The notes below the pieces were generated by a model. The model did no database searches, had not been told where the DNA came from, and saw nothing but the letters and a program-made list of their open reading frames with translations. Below are positions 1 to 5,989 of a DNA stretch of 7,775 bases, piece after piece; positions within the stretch are counted from its first letter, which is position 1, and each line of letters begins with the position of its first letter. Both the position numbers and the translations under genes were made by a program. Where the stretch lies: positions 1 to 7,775 of the forward strand of contig JAUUYO010000163.1 in NCBI GenBank assembly GCA_030590405.1, in the 5' to 3' direction. Source of the DNA: Kangiellaceae bacterium (GTDB taxonomy: Bacteria > Pseudomonadota > Gammaproteobacteria > Enterobacterales > Kangiellaceae).

Positions 1-51
1 CTCATTTTATATTGGAATCATGTACCTCGTTCAGACTCATTTCATATTGGA
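1..51. repeat. Imperfect 16-bp direct repeat at the window edge
   Basis: A 16-bp sequence beginning ctcattt and ending atattgga occurs at 1-16 and again at 36-51, differing at one position (t versus c at the eighth base). The copies are 35 bp apart. No reading frame across them resembles a family I know. The repeat may continue upstream outside the window, so copy number is unknown. It adjoins a decayed gene and may simply be debris of an accessory region. Confidence 0.45.
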
Positions 52-103
52 CAAGGCTGATCGTTTGTTGTGGCGAGTTTATAAGGTAAAATATTCATAA
101 GCC

Positions 104-382
104 TTGAGTTGTTGCACCCGTTGGGTGGTGGTCTGTTTGGTTGCAAACCATTATACAGCCAAGGCTTCCTTGATTTTAGTTTTTTCTATAATGAGATTCA
201 GGGATTATGTTGATGTGGCTGTATTTAGAAAAAGTGATAGCTGGCAACCAACTCATTATTTTTTGGGTGAAGAAGTACAATTTGAATCGATTGATTTAAG
301 CTTATCAGTGGAAGAAATTTATCATCGGGTACAAAATGAAGAAATGAGTCAATTCATAGAAAGTAGAAAAACTGAAGAATAG
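104..382 (+). pseudogene. Decayed C-terminal fragment of a Uma2-family (DUF820) protein
   Basis: Uma2/DUF820 proteins are restriction-endonuclease-fold proteins of about 180-200 residues, common in cyanobacteria and in accessory regions elsewhere; their cellular role is poorly known. The open frame here encodes 92 residues from a TTG, but only the second half is family-like: a DYVDVAVFRK strand, SWQPTHYFLGEEVQF, a SIDLSLSVEEIYHRV segment, then a short charged tail. This matches the usual Uma2 C-terminus (valine-rich strand, Gly-Asp/Glu-Glu-Val, then a leucine-rich stretch ending in a Glu-Ile-Tyr motif). The stretch before it (about 150-200) is scrambled relative to the family by what look like small indels, and the N-terminal catalytic half is absent. 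There is no convincing ribosome binding site. I infer a gene relic; expression as a small protein from ATG 191 cannot be excluded. The family assignment is from pattern memory. Confidence 0.6.
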
Positions 383-406
383 ATCTGTAGACACGGAACT
401 GCCAAA

Positions 407-429
407 TGGTGACATAATTGGTGACATAA
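407..429. repeat. Tandem 11-bp direct repeat TGGTGACATAA
   Basis: TGGTGACATAA occurs twice, at 407-417 and 419-429, separated by one base (12-bp period). Two copies on nearly the same helix face could be a regulator's direct-repeat operator or the remains of an end of a small mobile element. No partner copy was seen elsewhere in the window. Confidence 0.55.
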
Positions 430-550
430 GGCAGGTTTAAAAATAATTAACAGGCTTAACTGATTGATAATGAATAAATTAATACTTTCAATCATTAAGC
501 AGAACCAGAATGCCGAATAGTTTTTATCCAAAGGCCCGTGCTCATCAGAT

Positions 551-571
551 GCTCTGGCGCTTGCCCAGAGC
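551..571 (+). other. Perfect 7-bp inverted repeat upstream of gmk
   Basis: GCTCTGG (551-557) and CCAGAGC (565-571) form a perfect stem around a 7-nt loop. The GC-rich stem stands out in AT-rich surroundings. The following sequence (ccttgttaaa) has only a short interrupted T run, so it is a poor intrinsic terminator; it could be an attenuator-like hairpin or an operator in front of gmk. Confidence 0.4.
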
Positions 572-618
572 CCTTGTTAAACTAGCATCAGACTTATTAG
601 AAAAGCGACTTATTTATA

Positions 619-1260
619 ATGATGATCAATCAATCACCAGTAACTTCGGCTAAAGCCAATTTATTTGTTGTTTCGGCACCTTCGGGTGCTGGAAAAACCA
701 GCTTGCTCAAGCAGTTAATCGGCGAAATGGAGTTAGTGCAAACCTCAATTTCTCATACCACTCGGATTAAGCGTGATGCTGAGGTGGATGGGGTGGATTA
801 TCATTTTGTCGAAATTGAGGGGTTCAAGCAGTTAATTGCATCGCAGGCATTTTATGAACACGCGGAGGTTTTTGGTAATTTTTATGGCACCAGTAAATCC
901 TCCATCGCCGAGCAGCTCGCCAAAGGCATTGATGTTATCCTGGAAATTGACTGGCAAGGTGCCAGACAAATAAAACAACAATTGCCCGATAGTCGCTCGA
1001 TTTTTATCCTTCCACCCTCCAAATCTGAGCTGGAATCTCGTCTAAAAGGGCGGGGACAGGACAATGATGAAGTGATTGCTGGACGAATGAATGCGGCAAT
1101 CGACGAAATGTCACATTATAACGAATATGATTACTTAGTCATCAATGATGATTTTTCTGAGGCGGTAGCGGAAATTAAGGTAATAATTTGTGCAGAAAGG
1201 CAAAAACTGGCTTTGCAACAGCAAAAACATGCTCAATTGTTGTGCAATCTTTTGGAGTAG
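619..1260 (+). CDS. gmk: Guanylate kinase
   Basis: Guanylate kinase phosphorylates GMP to GDP with ATP in the cytoplasm, linking guanine salvage to GTP and (p)ppGpp pools. The 213-residue product has the usual family length (E. coli about 207). Visible motifs are the P-loop APSGAGKT at residues 20-27, the GMP-binding segment SHTTRIKR at 45-52 with Arg49, Arg52 and Tyr61, the ILEIDWQGARQI strand-helix near 108-119, and the lid region around SRLKGRGQD followed by R-N-A-I-E-like residues. The usual Arg-Pro-Gly-Glu after the second Arg is Arg-Asp-Ala-Glu here (52-55), a mild departure. Two adjacent ATG codons (619 and 622) are possible starts and neither has a strong ribosome binding site. Its position just before rpoZ and spoT is the conserved gammaproteobacterial order and supports the assignment. 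Confidence 0.97.
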   Translation: MMINQSPVTSAKANLFVVSAPSGAGKTSLLKQLIGEMELVQTSISHTTRIKRDAEVDGVDYHFVEIEGFKQLIASQAFYEHAEVFGNFYGTSKSSIAEQLAKGIDVILEIDWQGARQIKQQLPDSRSIFILPPSKSELESRLKGRGQDNDEVIAGRMNAAIDEMSHYNEYDYLVINDDFSEAVAEIKVIICAERQKLALQQQKHAQLLCNLLE

Positions 1261-1267
1261 TGCACAA
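1240..1267 (+). other. 7-bp inverted repeat across the gmk stop codon
   Basis: TTGTGCA (1240-1246) and TGCACAA (1261-1267) are exact inverted repeats around a 14-nt loop that contains the end of gmk. No T tract of terminator quality follows (tttaggg), so a full terminator is unlikely; weak attenuation or chance are both possible. Confidence 0.25.
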
Positions 1268-1280
1268 TTTAGGGTAAACT
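1252..1280 (+). promoter_or_regulatory. Weak candidate promoter for rpoZ-spoT
   Basis: TTGGAG (1252-1257) and TAAACT (1275-1280) are separated by 17 bp, the ideal sigma-70 spacing, but the hexamers match consensus at only 3 and 4 of 6 positions. It would give an rpoZ leader of about 85 nt. The 113-bp gap between gmk and rpoZ makes a separate rpoZ promoter plausible; the exact site is uncertain. Confidence 0.22.
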
Positions 1281-1373
1281 ATGCGACCTTTTTGAGCAAC
1301 GCTTGAGCGAGTAGTTAAAAATATCGTTTAAGTAGTTGTAGATTTTATATTAATTAATAGGCTGGAATAACCA

Positions 1374-1622
1374 ATGGCAAGAGTCACAGTAGAAGATGCA
1401 GTTGACGCTATCGGCAATCGATTTGATCTGATTATGGTTGCATCTAAGCGCGCAAGACAATTGGCAACTGGCGGCAAAGACGCAATGGTTGATTGGGATG
1501 ATGATAAACCAACCGTTGTGGCACTCCGAGAAATCGAGGAAAATTTAGTCACTGTAGAAAACATCAATAAACTGGGCGCTCCTCCGGTAGAAGAAATTAT
1601 TGAAGACATTATCGAAGACTAA
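1374..1622 (+). CDS. rpoZ: DNA-directed RNA polymerase subunit omega
   Basis: Omega binds the beta-prime subunit, helps RNA polymerase assembly and, in proteobacteria, forms part of one ppGpp binding site. The 82-residue product begins MARVTVEDAV and carries the hallmark stretch GNRFDLIMVASKRARQL (14-30), then GGKDAMV and the TVVALREIEENLV helix (47-59), matching E. coli RpoZ over its conserved N-terminal two-thirds. The C-terminus is shorter than E. coli's 91 residues and ends in an acidic tail (EEIIEDIIED). ATG 1374 is the only sensible start; the upstream purine stretch (ggctgga) is a weak ribosome binding site. The gene lies 40 bp before spoT in the same orientation, so the two are likely co-transcribed, joining a ppGpp target with the ppGpp-metabolising enzyme. 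Confidence 0.97.
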   Translation: MARVTVEDAVDAIGNRFDLIMVASKRARQLATGGKDAMVDWDDDKPTVVALREIEENLVTVENINKLGAPPVEEIIEDIIED

Positions 1623-1650
1623 AATCTTAATTGATTATTTGATATTGTTT

Positions 1651-1657
1651 TAGGAGG
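1651..1657 (+). promoter_or_regulatory. Strong Shine-Dalgarno sequence fixing the GTG start of spoT
   Basis: TAGGAGG ends 5 nt before GTG 1663. It is the best ribosome binding site in the window and decides the non-ATG start; the resulting protein starts MYLF like E. coli SpoT. Confidence 0.85.
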
Positions 1658-1662
1658 CTCGT

Positions 1663-3765
1663 GTGTATCTATTTAATGGTCTTAAAGAGCAACTACAGAG
1701 TTACTTAGATGCATCACAAGTTGAAAAAATTCAACAAGCTTATATTTTTGCCCGTGATGCCCATGATGGACAATTAAGATCTAGCGGCGACCCTTATATT
1801 ACCCATCCTGTCGCCGTAGCTAATATACTTGCAACCCTTCACCTCGATGCTCAAACCATTATGGCAGCATTGATGCATGATGTGATCGAAGACTGTGAGG
1901 TGACTCGTGACGATATCGTATCTCAATTTGGTGAAAGAGTCGCCGCTCTGGTTGAGGGAGTCACTAAACTCACTCAGATAAAATTCCGTTCCCGTAAAGA
2001 AGCCCAGGCCGAAAATTTTCGTAAGATGATGATGGCGATGGTTGAAGATTTGAGAGTGGTTTTGATCAAATTAGCCGATCGGCTGCACAACATGAGAACC
2101 CTCGGCTCTCTCAACACTGAAAAACGCACTCGTATCGCTAAAGAAACTATGGAAATTTATGCACCAATCGCTAATCGATTAGGCATGTTTGCTATGCGTG
2201 GTGAGTTAGAAGATCTCGGCTTTGCTGCCCAATACCCGATGCGTTGTCGGGTGATTAAAGCAGAGGTGAAAAAAGCGCGAGGTAATCGTAAAGAGATCAT
2301 CAATAGTATTTCTAATAATATTCTGCAACGACTTAACGCTGAAGGCATCGATGCCGAAATTAGTGGTCGAGAAAAATCAGTTTTTAGTATCTATAAAAAA
2401 ATGCAAGCCAAGGTTGGCGTGTTTGATCAGGTGATGGACGTGTATGGTTTTAGAGTCGTTACGGATACCGAAGACAGTTGTTACCGCATTTTAGGCCAAT
2501 TACACAATTTGTATCGTCCCGTACCAGGCCGTTTCAAAGACTATATGGCCATCCCCAAAACTAATGGTTATCAATCTCTGCATACGACCCTTAAAGGGCC
2601 CCATGGACTGCATATTGAAGTTCAAATACGTACCACCGAAATGGATCAAATGGCCGAGAATGGGGTTGCAGCTCATTGGTTATATAAAGGAGCTTCAGAA
2701 GCCAATCGCGCTGAAGTTAAAGCTCGTGAGTGGATGAGTAACTTGATGGAGTTGCAACAAAATACAGGCGATTCCATCGAATTTATTGAAAGTGTTAAAG
2801 TCGATCTGTTTCCCGATGAAGTTTATATCTTTACCCCTAATGGCAATATTATCGAGTTGCCCAAAAACGCCACGCCAGTGGATTTTGCTTATGCTATTCA
2901 CACCGATGTCGGCAATAGCTGCATTGCCTGTAAAGTGGACAGTAAAATCGTATCCTTGTCGGGACCACTAACTAATGGTCAAACTGTCGAAATCATCACC
3001 GCCCCAGGAGCTAAACCCAATCCTGGTTGGCTCAGTTTTGTGATCACCAGTAAAGCGCGCACTAATATTCGCCATTTTATTAAAAATCTACGCCGAGATG
3101 ATGCGATTAATCTGGGACGAAGATTATTAGAAAAGTCTTTGGGTAATCGCCCGTTAGATTCTATCGACCAGTCGCATTTTGATAAAGTCACCAAAGAAAC
3201 CCATAAAGAAAGTTTTGATGATATCCTGGCGGAGATTGGTTTGGGGCAAACAGCCAGTGTGATTATCGCTCATCGGTTAGAGCCGAGTATTGAAGATGTG
3301 ATTAAAAAACACAAAGACAGCAACCGGCCTCTGGCCATTAAGGGCACCGAAGGCATGATGATTGAGTATGCCAAGTGCTGCCACCCGATCCCTGGCGACT
3401 CCATTGTGGGCACCATTAGCAGTGGTGGCGGATTTATTCTGCACCAACAAGATTGTCGAAATATTGCCGAACATTCAAGCAAGCTGGATAAATATGTACC
3501 AGTGCAATGGGAAAAAAATGTTGAAGGTGTTTTCAGAGTTAATTTAAAAGTTGAAGTGGTCAATCGACACGGCGTTTTGGCAAAAATGACCAATTTGATA
3601 GCGGATGAGGGAGTTAATATCGTCAATATCGATATTGACATGAATGATGGAGCAACCAATATCACTACCTTCCTGATAGAGTTAACCGGGCGACTACAGT
3701 TGGCTAATTTGATCCGGAAAATTCGTGTATTTAATTTTGTGATTAAAGTGTCTCGTAATCGGTAA
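1663..3765 (+). CDS. spoT: Bifunctional (p)ppGpp synthetase/hydrolase SpoT
   Basis: SpoT makes and, mainly, degrades the alarmone (p)ppGpp, setting the stringent response to carbon, fatty-acid and other stresses. The 700-residue product is full length (E. coli 702). Domains in order: the HD hydrolase, with ITHPVAVA at 46-53 and catalytic His72-Asp73 in LMHDVIED; the synthetase, with GREKSVFSIYKKM at 235-247, RFKD at 290-293 and GYQSLHT at 302-308, then EVQIRT; the TGS domain from about 386 to 447; the zinc-finger/CC region with Cys572-Cys573 and Cys598; and the ACT (RRM) domain from about 625 to the end. RFKD is the RXKD form found in SpoT and bifunctional Rel, not the acidic EXDD form of synthetase-only RelA. 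Both active sites look intact. It starts at GTG behind a strong Shine-Dalgarno sequence, 40 bp after rpoZ. Confidence 0.98.
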   Translation: MYLFNGLKEQLQSYLDASQVEKIQQAYIFARDAHDGQLRSSGDPYITHPVAVANILATLHLDAQTIMAALMHDVIEDCEVTRDDIVSQFGERVAALVEGVTKLTQIKFRSRKEAQAENFRKMMMAMVEDLRVVLIKLADRLHNMRTLGSLNTEKRTRIAKETMEIYAPIANRLGMFAMRGELEDLGFAAQYPMRCRVIKAEVKKARGNRKEIINSISNNILQRLNAEGIDAEISGREKSVFSIYKKMQAKVGVFDQVMDVYGFRVVTDTEDSCYRILGQLHNLYRPVPGRFKDYMAIPKTNGYQSLHTTLKGPHGLHIEVQIRTTEMDQMAENGVAAHWLYKGASEANRAEVKAREWMSNLMELQQNTGDSIEFIESVKVDLFPDEVYIFTPNGNIIELPKNATPVDFAYAIHTDVGNSCIACKVDSKIVSLSGPLTNGQTVEIITAPGAKPNPGWLSFVITSKARTNIRHFIKNLRRDDAINLGRRLLEKSLGNRPLDSIDQSHFDKVTKETHKESFDDILAEIGLGQTASVIIAHRLEPSIEDVIKKHKDSNRPLAIKGTEGMMIEYAKCCHPIPGDSIVGTISSGGGFILHQQDCRNIAEHSSKLDKYVPVQWEKNVEGVFRVNLKVEVVNRHGVLAKMTNLIADEGVNIVNIDIDMNDGATNITTFLIELTGRLQLANLIRKIRVFNFVIKVSRNR

Positions 3766-3787
3766 AAACAGATGTTTAGAGTTTCGC

Positions 3788-3796
3788 TGTTAAAAT
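3788..3796 (+). promoter_or_regulatory. Candidate extended -10 promoter for ridA
   Basis: TGTTAAAAT contains the extended -10 TG-N followed by TAAAAT (5 of 6 matches). No good -35 hexamer lies 16-18 bp upstream, as is allowed for extended -10 promoters. Transcription would begin near 3803, putting almost the whole downstream tandem-repeat array into the ridA 5' leader. Read-through from spoT is also possible, because I see no terminator in the gap. Confidence 0.35.
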
Positions 3797-3806
3797 GGCA
3801 CTCTTA

Positions 3807-3920
3807 AAATTTAGAATTTGAAACCTGGAATTTGAAACCTGGAATTTGAAACCTGGAACCTGGAACCTGGAACTTTAAACCTAGAACTTAAACCTAGAAC
3901 TTAAACCTAGAACTTGAAAA
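3807..3920 (+). repeat. Degenerate tandem-repeat array in the spoT-ridA gap
   Basis: Three perfect 14-bp copies of tttgaaacctggaa lie at 3817-3830, 3831-3844 and 3845-3858. Two 7-bp copies of cctggaa follow (3859-3865, 3866-3872), then a diverged 14-mer ctttaaacctagaa (3873-3886) and two identical 13-bp units cttaaacctagaa (3887-3899, 3900-3912). Partial units flank both ends. All derive from a shared heptamer-like core, so the array looks like a minisatellite grown by slippage in two steps: a cctgg type and a cctag type. It ends about 10 bp before the ridA ATG. The units are not multiples of three and are not coding. Copy number is probably variable between strains, and it could alter the length or structure of the ridA leader. 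Confidence 0.9.
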
Positions 3921-3930
3921 GAGAATTCTT

Positions 3931-4317
3931 ATGTCTAAAACAATCATTCAAACAGATAAAGCACCCGCCGCGATAGGCACTTATTCGCAAGCAGTTAAAA
4001 GCGGCCAGACGGTTTATATTTCCGGTCAAATACCGCTCGATCCTGAAAGTATGGAATTTGTATCTAATGATATCGAACCACAAATTCATCAAGTGTTTAA
4101 GAATTTATCGGCCATCACTGTAGCGGCTGGTGGCGATCTCGACCAAATTGCAAAACTTAATATTTTTTTAACCGACTTATCCTGTTTTCCAATGGTCAAT
4201 CAGATCATGGCCGAATATTTTCAAACGCCCTACCCTGCCAGAGCCGCTGTTGGCGTGAAAGAATTACCGAAAGGTGCGTTGGTTGAAATGGACGCGATTA
4301 TGGAACTGCAAAACTAG
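3931..4317 (+). CDS. ridA: RidA family enamine/imine deaminase
   Basis: RidA (YjgF/YER057c/UK114) hydrolyses reactive enamine/imine intermediates such as 2-aminoacrylate, released by PLP enzymes like threonine dehydratase, and so protects other PLP enzymes. The 128-residue product has the exact family length. Visible hallmarks are the N-terminal IGTYSQAVKSG (15-25), VYISGQIPLDP (28-38), an AGGDLDQIAKLNIFLTDL helix-strand (66-83), and the PARAAVGVKELPKGALVEMDAI block (102-123) with the substrate-carboxylate-binding Arg104 and conserved Glu119. The ribosome binding site is a modest aagaga about 7 nt before the ATG. Placement after spoT is known in other gammaproteobacteria such as Pseudomonas, suggesting an old link. 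It is separated from spoT by the repeat array and followed 35 bp later by trmH. Confidence 0.95.
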   Translation: MSKTIIQTDKAPAAIGTYSQAVKSGQTVYISGQIPLDPESMEFVSNDIEPQIHQVFKNLSAITVAAGGDLDQIAKLNIFLTDLSCFPMVNQIMAEYFQTPYPARAAVGVKELPKGALVEMDAIMELQN

Positions 4318-4352
4318 GATCAATAGATCTTGGCGTCTAGAGAAAATTAACG

Positions 4353-5036
4353 TTGAAAAATTCAAGAAACGATAGAATTGTTGAGCTTTTAAATCACCGT
4401 CAGACTGATATTACAGTGTTTATGGATGAAGTTCACAAACCGCATAATCTGGCCGCCATCGTCAGAACATGTGATGCCATCGGTATTGGTGAGGTGCATG
4501 CGGTTTATCCAGAAGGCGCTCTTAGAAATTGTCATGGAACCGCGATGGGGAGTAATCGCTGGGTGACGACTCATACGCATCAGAATTTAGCCAAAGGACT
4601 CGGTCAAATACGGGCAGAAAAAAAACAGGTCCTGGCTGCTCATTTTTCTGATTGCGCGATTGATTTTAGACAAATTGATTACACTAAACCAACCGCAATT
4701 TTAGTTGGTTCAGAGAAATTTGGAGTCAGTGAACAAGCCGCAGAAATGGCCGATGAGCATATCCTTATTCCAATGCTTGGAATGGTTCAGTCGCTTAATG
4801 TTTCGGTTGCCGTAGCGATCATTTTATACGAAGCGCAACGCCAGAGAGAATTAGCCGGTTTTTATGACAAGCGCCAATTACCAAATGCGGTTTGTGAGCA
4901 GCTGCGGTTTGAGTGGTTGCATCCTCGGGTCAAAAGCTTCTGTGACAAAAATGAAATTCGTTATCCAGCCATTGACGATGACGGTGATATTCAAGATGAG
5001 TCCTGGCACCAATTGCGTCAGTCTATCCAAAAGTGA
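4353..5036 (+). CDS. trmH: tRNA (guanosine(18)-2'-O)-methyltransferase
   Basis: TrmH (SpoU) methylates the 2'-hydroxyl of G18 in the tRNA D-loop using S-adenosylmethionine. The 227-residue product matches E. coli TrmH (229) along its length. The SPOUT motifs are clear: motif 1 around HKPHNLAAIVRTCDAIG (28-44), including the catalytic Arg38; motif 2 ILVGSEKFGVSEQA (116-129); and motif 3 IPMLGMVQSLNVSVA (139-153), which forms the SAM-binding trefoil knot. EVHAVYPE and a DFRQIDYTKP segment are also TrmH-like. The start is a TTG (4353) giving MKNSRNDRIV, aligned with the E. coli N-terminus; only a weak purine stretch (agagaaaa) precedes it, so translation may be low. In E. coli, recG follows trmH; here a methyltransferase fusion follows with a 4-bp overlap. 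Confidence 0.95.
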   Translation: MKNSRNDRIVELLNHRQTDITVFMDEVHKPHNLAAIVRTCDAIGIGEVHAVYPEGALRNCHGTAMGSNRWVTTHTHQNLAKGLGQIRAEKKQVLAAHFSDCAIDFRQIDYTKPTAILVGSEKFGVSEQAAEMADEHILIPMLGMVQSLNVSVAVAIILYEAQRQRELAGFYDKRQLPNAVCEQLRFEWLHPRVKSFCDKNEIRYPAIDDDGDIQDESWHQLRQSIQK

Positions 5037-5905
5037 AAACCATCCCATCAGTTCCAATACCAATACCAATACCAATACCAATACCAATACTTGATTTAAG
5101 GCCAGCGCAATTTTTTGATCAATCTCATATCATTGGCTCAGCCAGTTTTCCGGTTAGTGAACTTTTCGAGCGTTTGCATGAGCTGCCAATCCGCACGCAA
5201 GCTGTTGAGCTATTCGGGTCAGTGAGCGAATTAGAAATAGCAACCCAGTTTTTGTCCAGTAAAGGCTATCACATTAGTCAAACGCAGGTGGCTAATCAGC
5301 AAAAATTACTTGAGTTGCAACAATCCAATAACTTAGCTTTCGGTAAATCGTACCAGCGACTTTGGCAACCCGCGAAGATTGTGAAGAGATTTGTTGATGA
5401 CTATTCGTTACATTGTGACAATAAAACTGGTTTAGATCTGGCTTGCGGTTCTGGTCGCGATGCAGTTTATATGTCGATGCAAGGTTTTTCAATGACGGCG
5501 GTTGATTATTTGCCGAGTGCATTAGAAAAATTGTCCGACCTGGCTATTCGCTGTGAGCAATCTGTCAAAACCATCCAGCTGGATCTGGAAAAATTTCATC
5601 AAGAAAAACAGTTATCGTCATTAAGCTTATTAGAAGAGTATTACGGTTGTTTAGTGGTCGTCAGATATTTACATCGACCGAGCCTGCTCCAATTAAAGTC
5701 GTTGATCGACATCGGTGGATATATTGTCTATCAGACTTTTATGCGTGGTTGTGAGAAATTTGGTAGCCCAAAGAACCCACGGTATTTGTTAGAGTCCGGT
5801 GAGCTGGCATTGGCATTTTCTGATTTTGATATATTAGTCGATCAAGTCGAATATCTGGCAGATGGCAGACCAACCAATTGTTTTATTGCAAAAAGAATGA
5901 AATGA
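5033..5905 (+). CDS. Rhodanese-like domain fused to SAM-dependent methyltransferase
   Basis: The 290-residue product has two parts. Residues 19-80 resemble a rhodanese domain: ILDLRPAQFFDQSHIIGSASFP (a variant of the DxR...GHIxGA signature) and a final SSKGYHI. The expected active-site loop reads VELFGSVSE, without the catalytic Cys, so sulfurtransferase activity is unlikely. Residues about 105-290 form a class I methyltransferase: motif I GLDLACGSGRDAVY (133-146), an acidic AVDYLPSAL motif (156-164), and a C-terminal GSPKNPRYLLESGELAL block (244-260) that I associate with this TehB-like fusion family. The substrate is unknown. GTG 5033 overlaps the trmH stop in GTGA, so translation is probably coupled; no Shine-Dalgarno is seen. 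Residues 8-19 are six Pro-Ile pairs encoded by a hexanucleotide repeat, just before the first rhodanese strand. Confidence 0.85.
   Translation: MKTIPSVPIPIPIPIPIPILDLRPAQFFDQSHIIGSASFPVSELFERLHELPIRTQAVELFGSVSELEIATQFLSSKGYHISQTQVANQQKLLELQQSNNLAFGKSYQRLWQPAKIVKRFVDDYSLHCDNKTGLDLACGSGRDAVYMSMQGFSMTAVDYLPSALEKLSDLAIRCEQSVKTIQLDLEKFHQEKQLSSLSLLEEYYGCLVVVRYLHRPSLLQLKSLIDIGGYIVYQTFMRGCEKFGSPKNPRYLLESGELALAFSDFDILVDQVEYLADGRPTNCFIAKRMK
5054..5089 (+). repeat. Hexanucleotide microsatellite (CCAATA)6
   Basis: Six perfect head-to-tail CCAATA units run from 5054 to 5089 inside the start of the methyltransferase fusion gene, where they encode Pro-Ile six times. Because the unit is six bases, gain or loss of copies keeps the reading frame and only changes N-terminal length in Pro-Ile steps. 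Every Ile codon is ATA, rare in many gammaproteobacteria. Perfect identity of all copies suggests recent or ongoing slippage. Confidence 0.97.
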
Positions 5906-5930
5906 CGCAAAACATTCAATAATTAATCAA

Positions 5931-5939
5931 TGATATACT
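5931..5939 (+). promoter_or_regulatory. Candidate extended -10 promoter for the cyclase-FHA-ParA genes
   Basis: TGATATACT carries the extended -10 TG-N and TATACT (5 of 6 matches). It sits in the 84-bp gap after the methyltransferase gene and would start transcription near 5946, about 45 nt before the cyclase ATG. No convincing -35 is at 16-18 bp. It suggests the cyclase-FHA-ParA group is expressed independently of the spoT group. Confidence 0.42.
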
Positions 5940-5989
5940 TCAAGTTCTTAGTAAAGAAACATGGCCAGACTCATCAAAGATAAAATATC

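Larger units (their letters stand above)
383..618. other. Spacer between the Uma2 relic and gmk
   Basis: This 236-bp AT-rich spacer contains no gene I can support. It holds an 11-bp tandem direct repeat near its start and a 7-bp-stem hairpin at 551-571. A 47-codon open frame (ATG 510 to TAA 651-653) overlaps the gmk start out of frame but lacks a Shine-Dalgarno sequence and resembles nothing I know. A weak promoter-like pair, TTGTTA at 574-579 and TATTAG at 595-600, has a spacer of only 15 bp. Many gammaproteobacteria have yicC near gmk; it is not seen here. Confidence 0.5.

Noticed and set aside
615..620. A perfect TATAAT box just before and overlapping the gmk ATG
   Set aside because: Transcription would begin after the start codon, no -35 is present at the right distance, and no later start would keep the P-loop region with a leader.
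510..653. A 47-codon + strand open frame (ATG 510) overlapping the gmk start
   Set aside because: No Shine-Dalgarno sequence, no recognisable family, and it overlaps gmk out of frame; its length is unremarkable in this spacer.
3270..3665. A 131-codon minus-strand open frame inside spoT
   Set aside because: It is antisense to a strongly conserved spoT coding region and has no family resemblance; a shadow frame.
3807..3920. The spoT-ridA repeat array as a CRISPR
   Set aside because: The 7-14 bp units are directly adjacent with no unique spacers, and no cas genes are present.
4864..5094. A + strand frame ending in Asn-Thr repeats
   Set aside because: It overlaps trmH in another frame, and its repeat tail is only the CCAATA microsatellite read out of frame.
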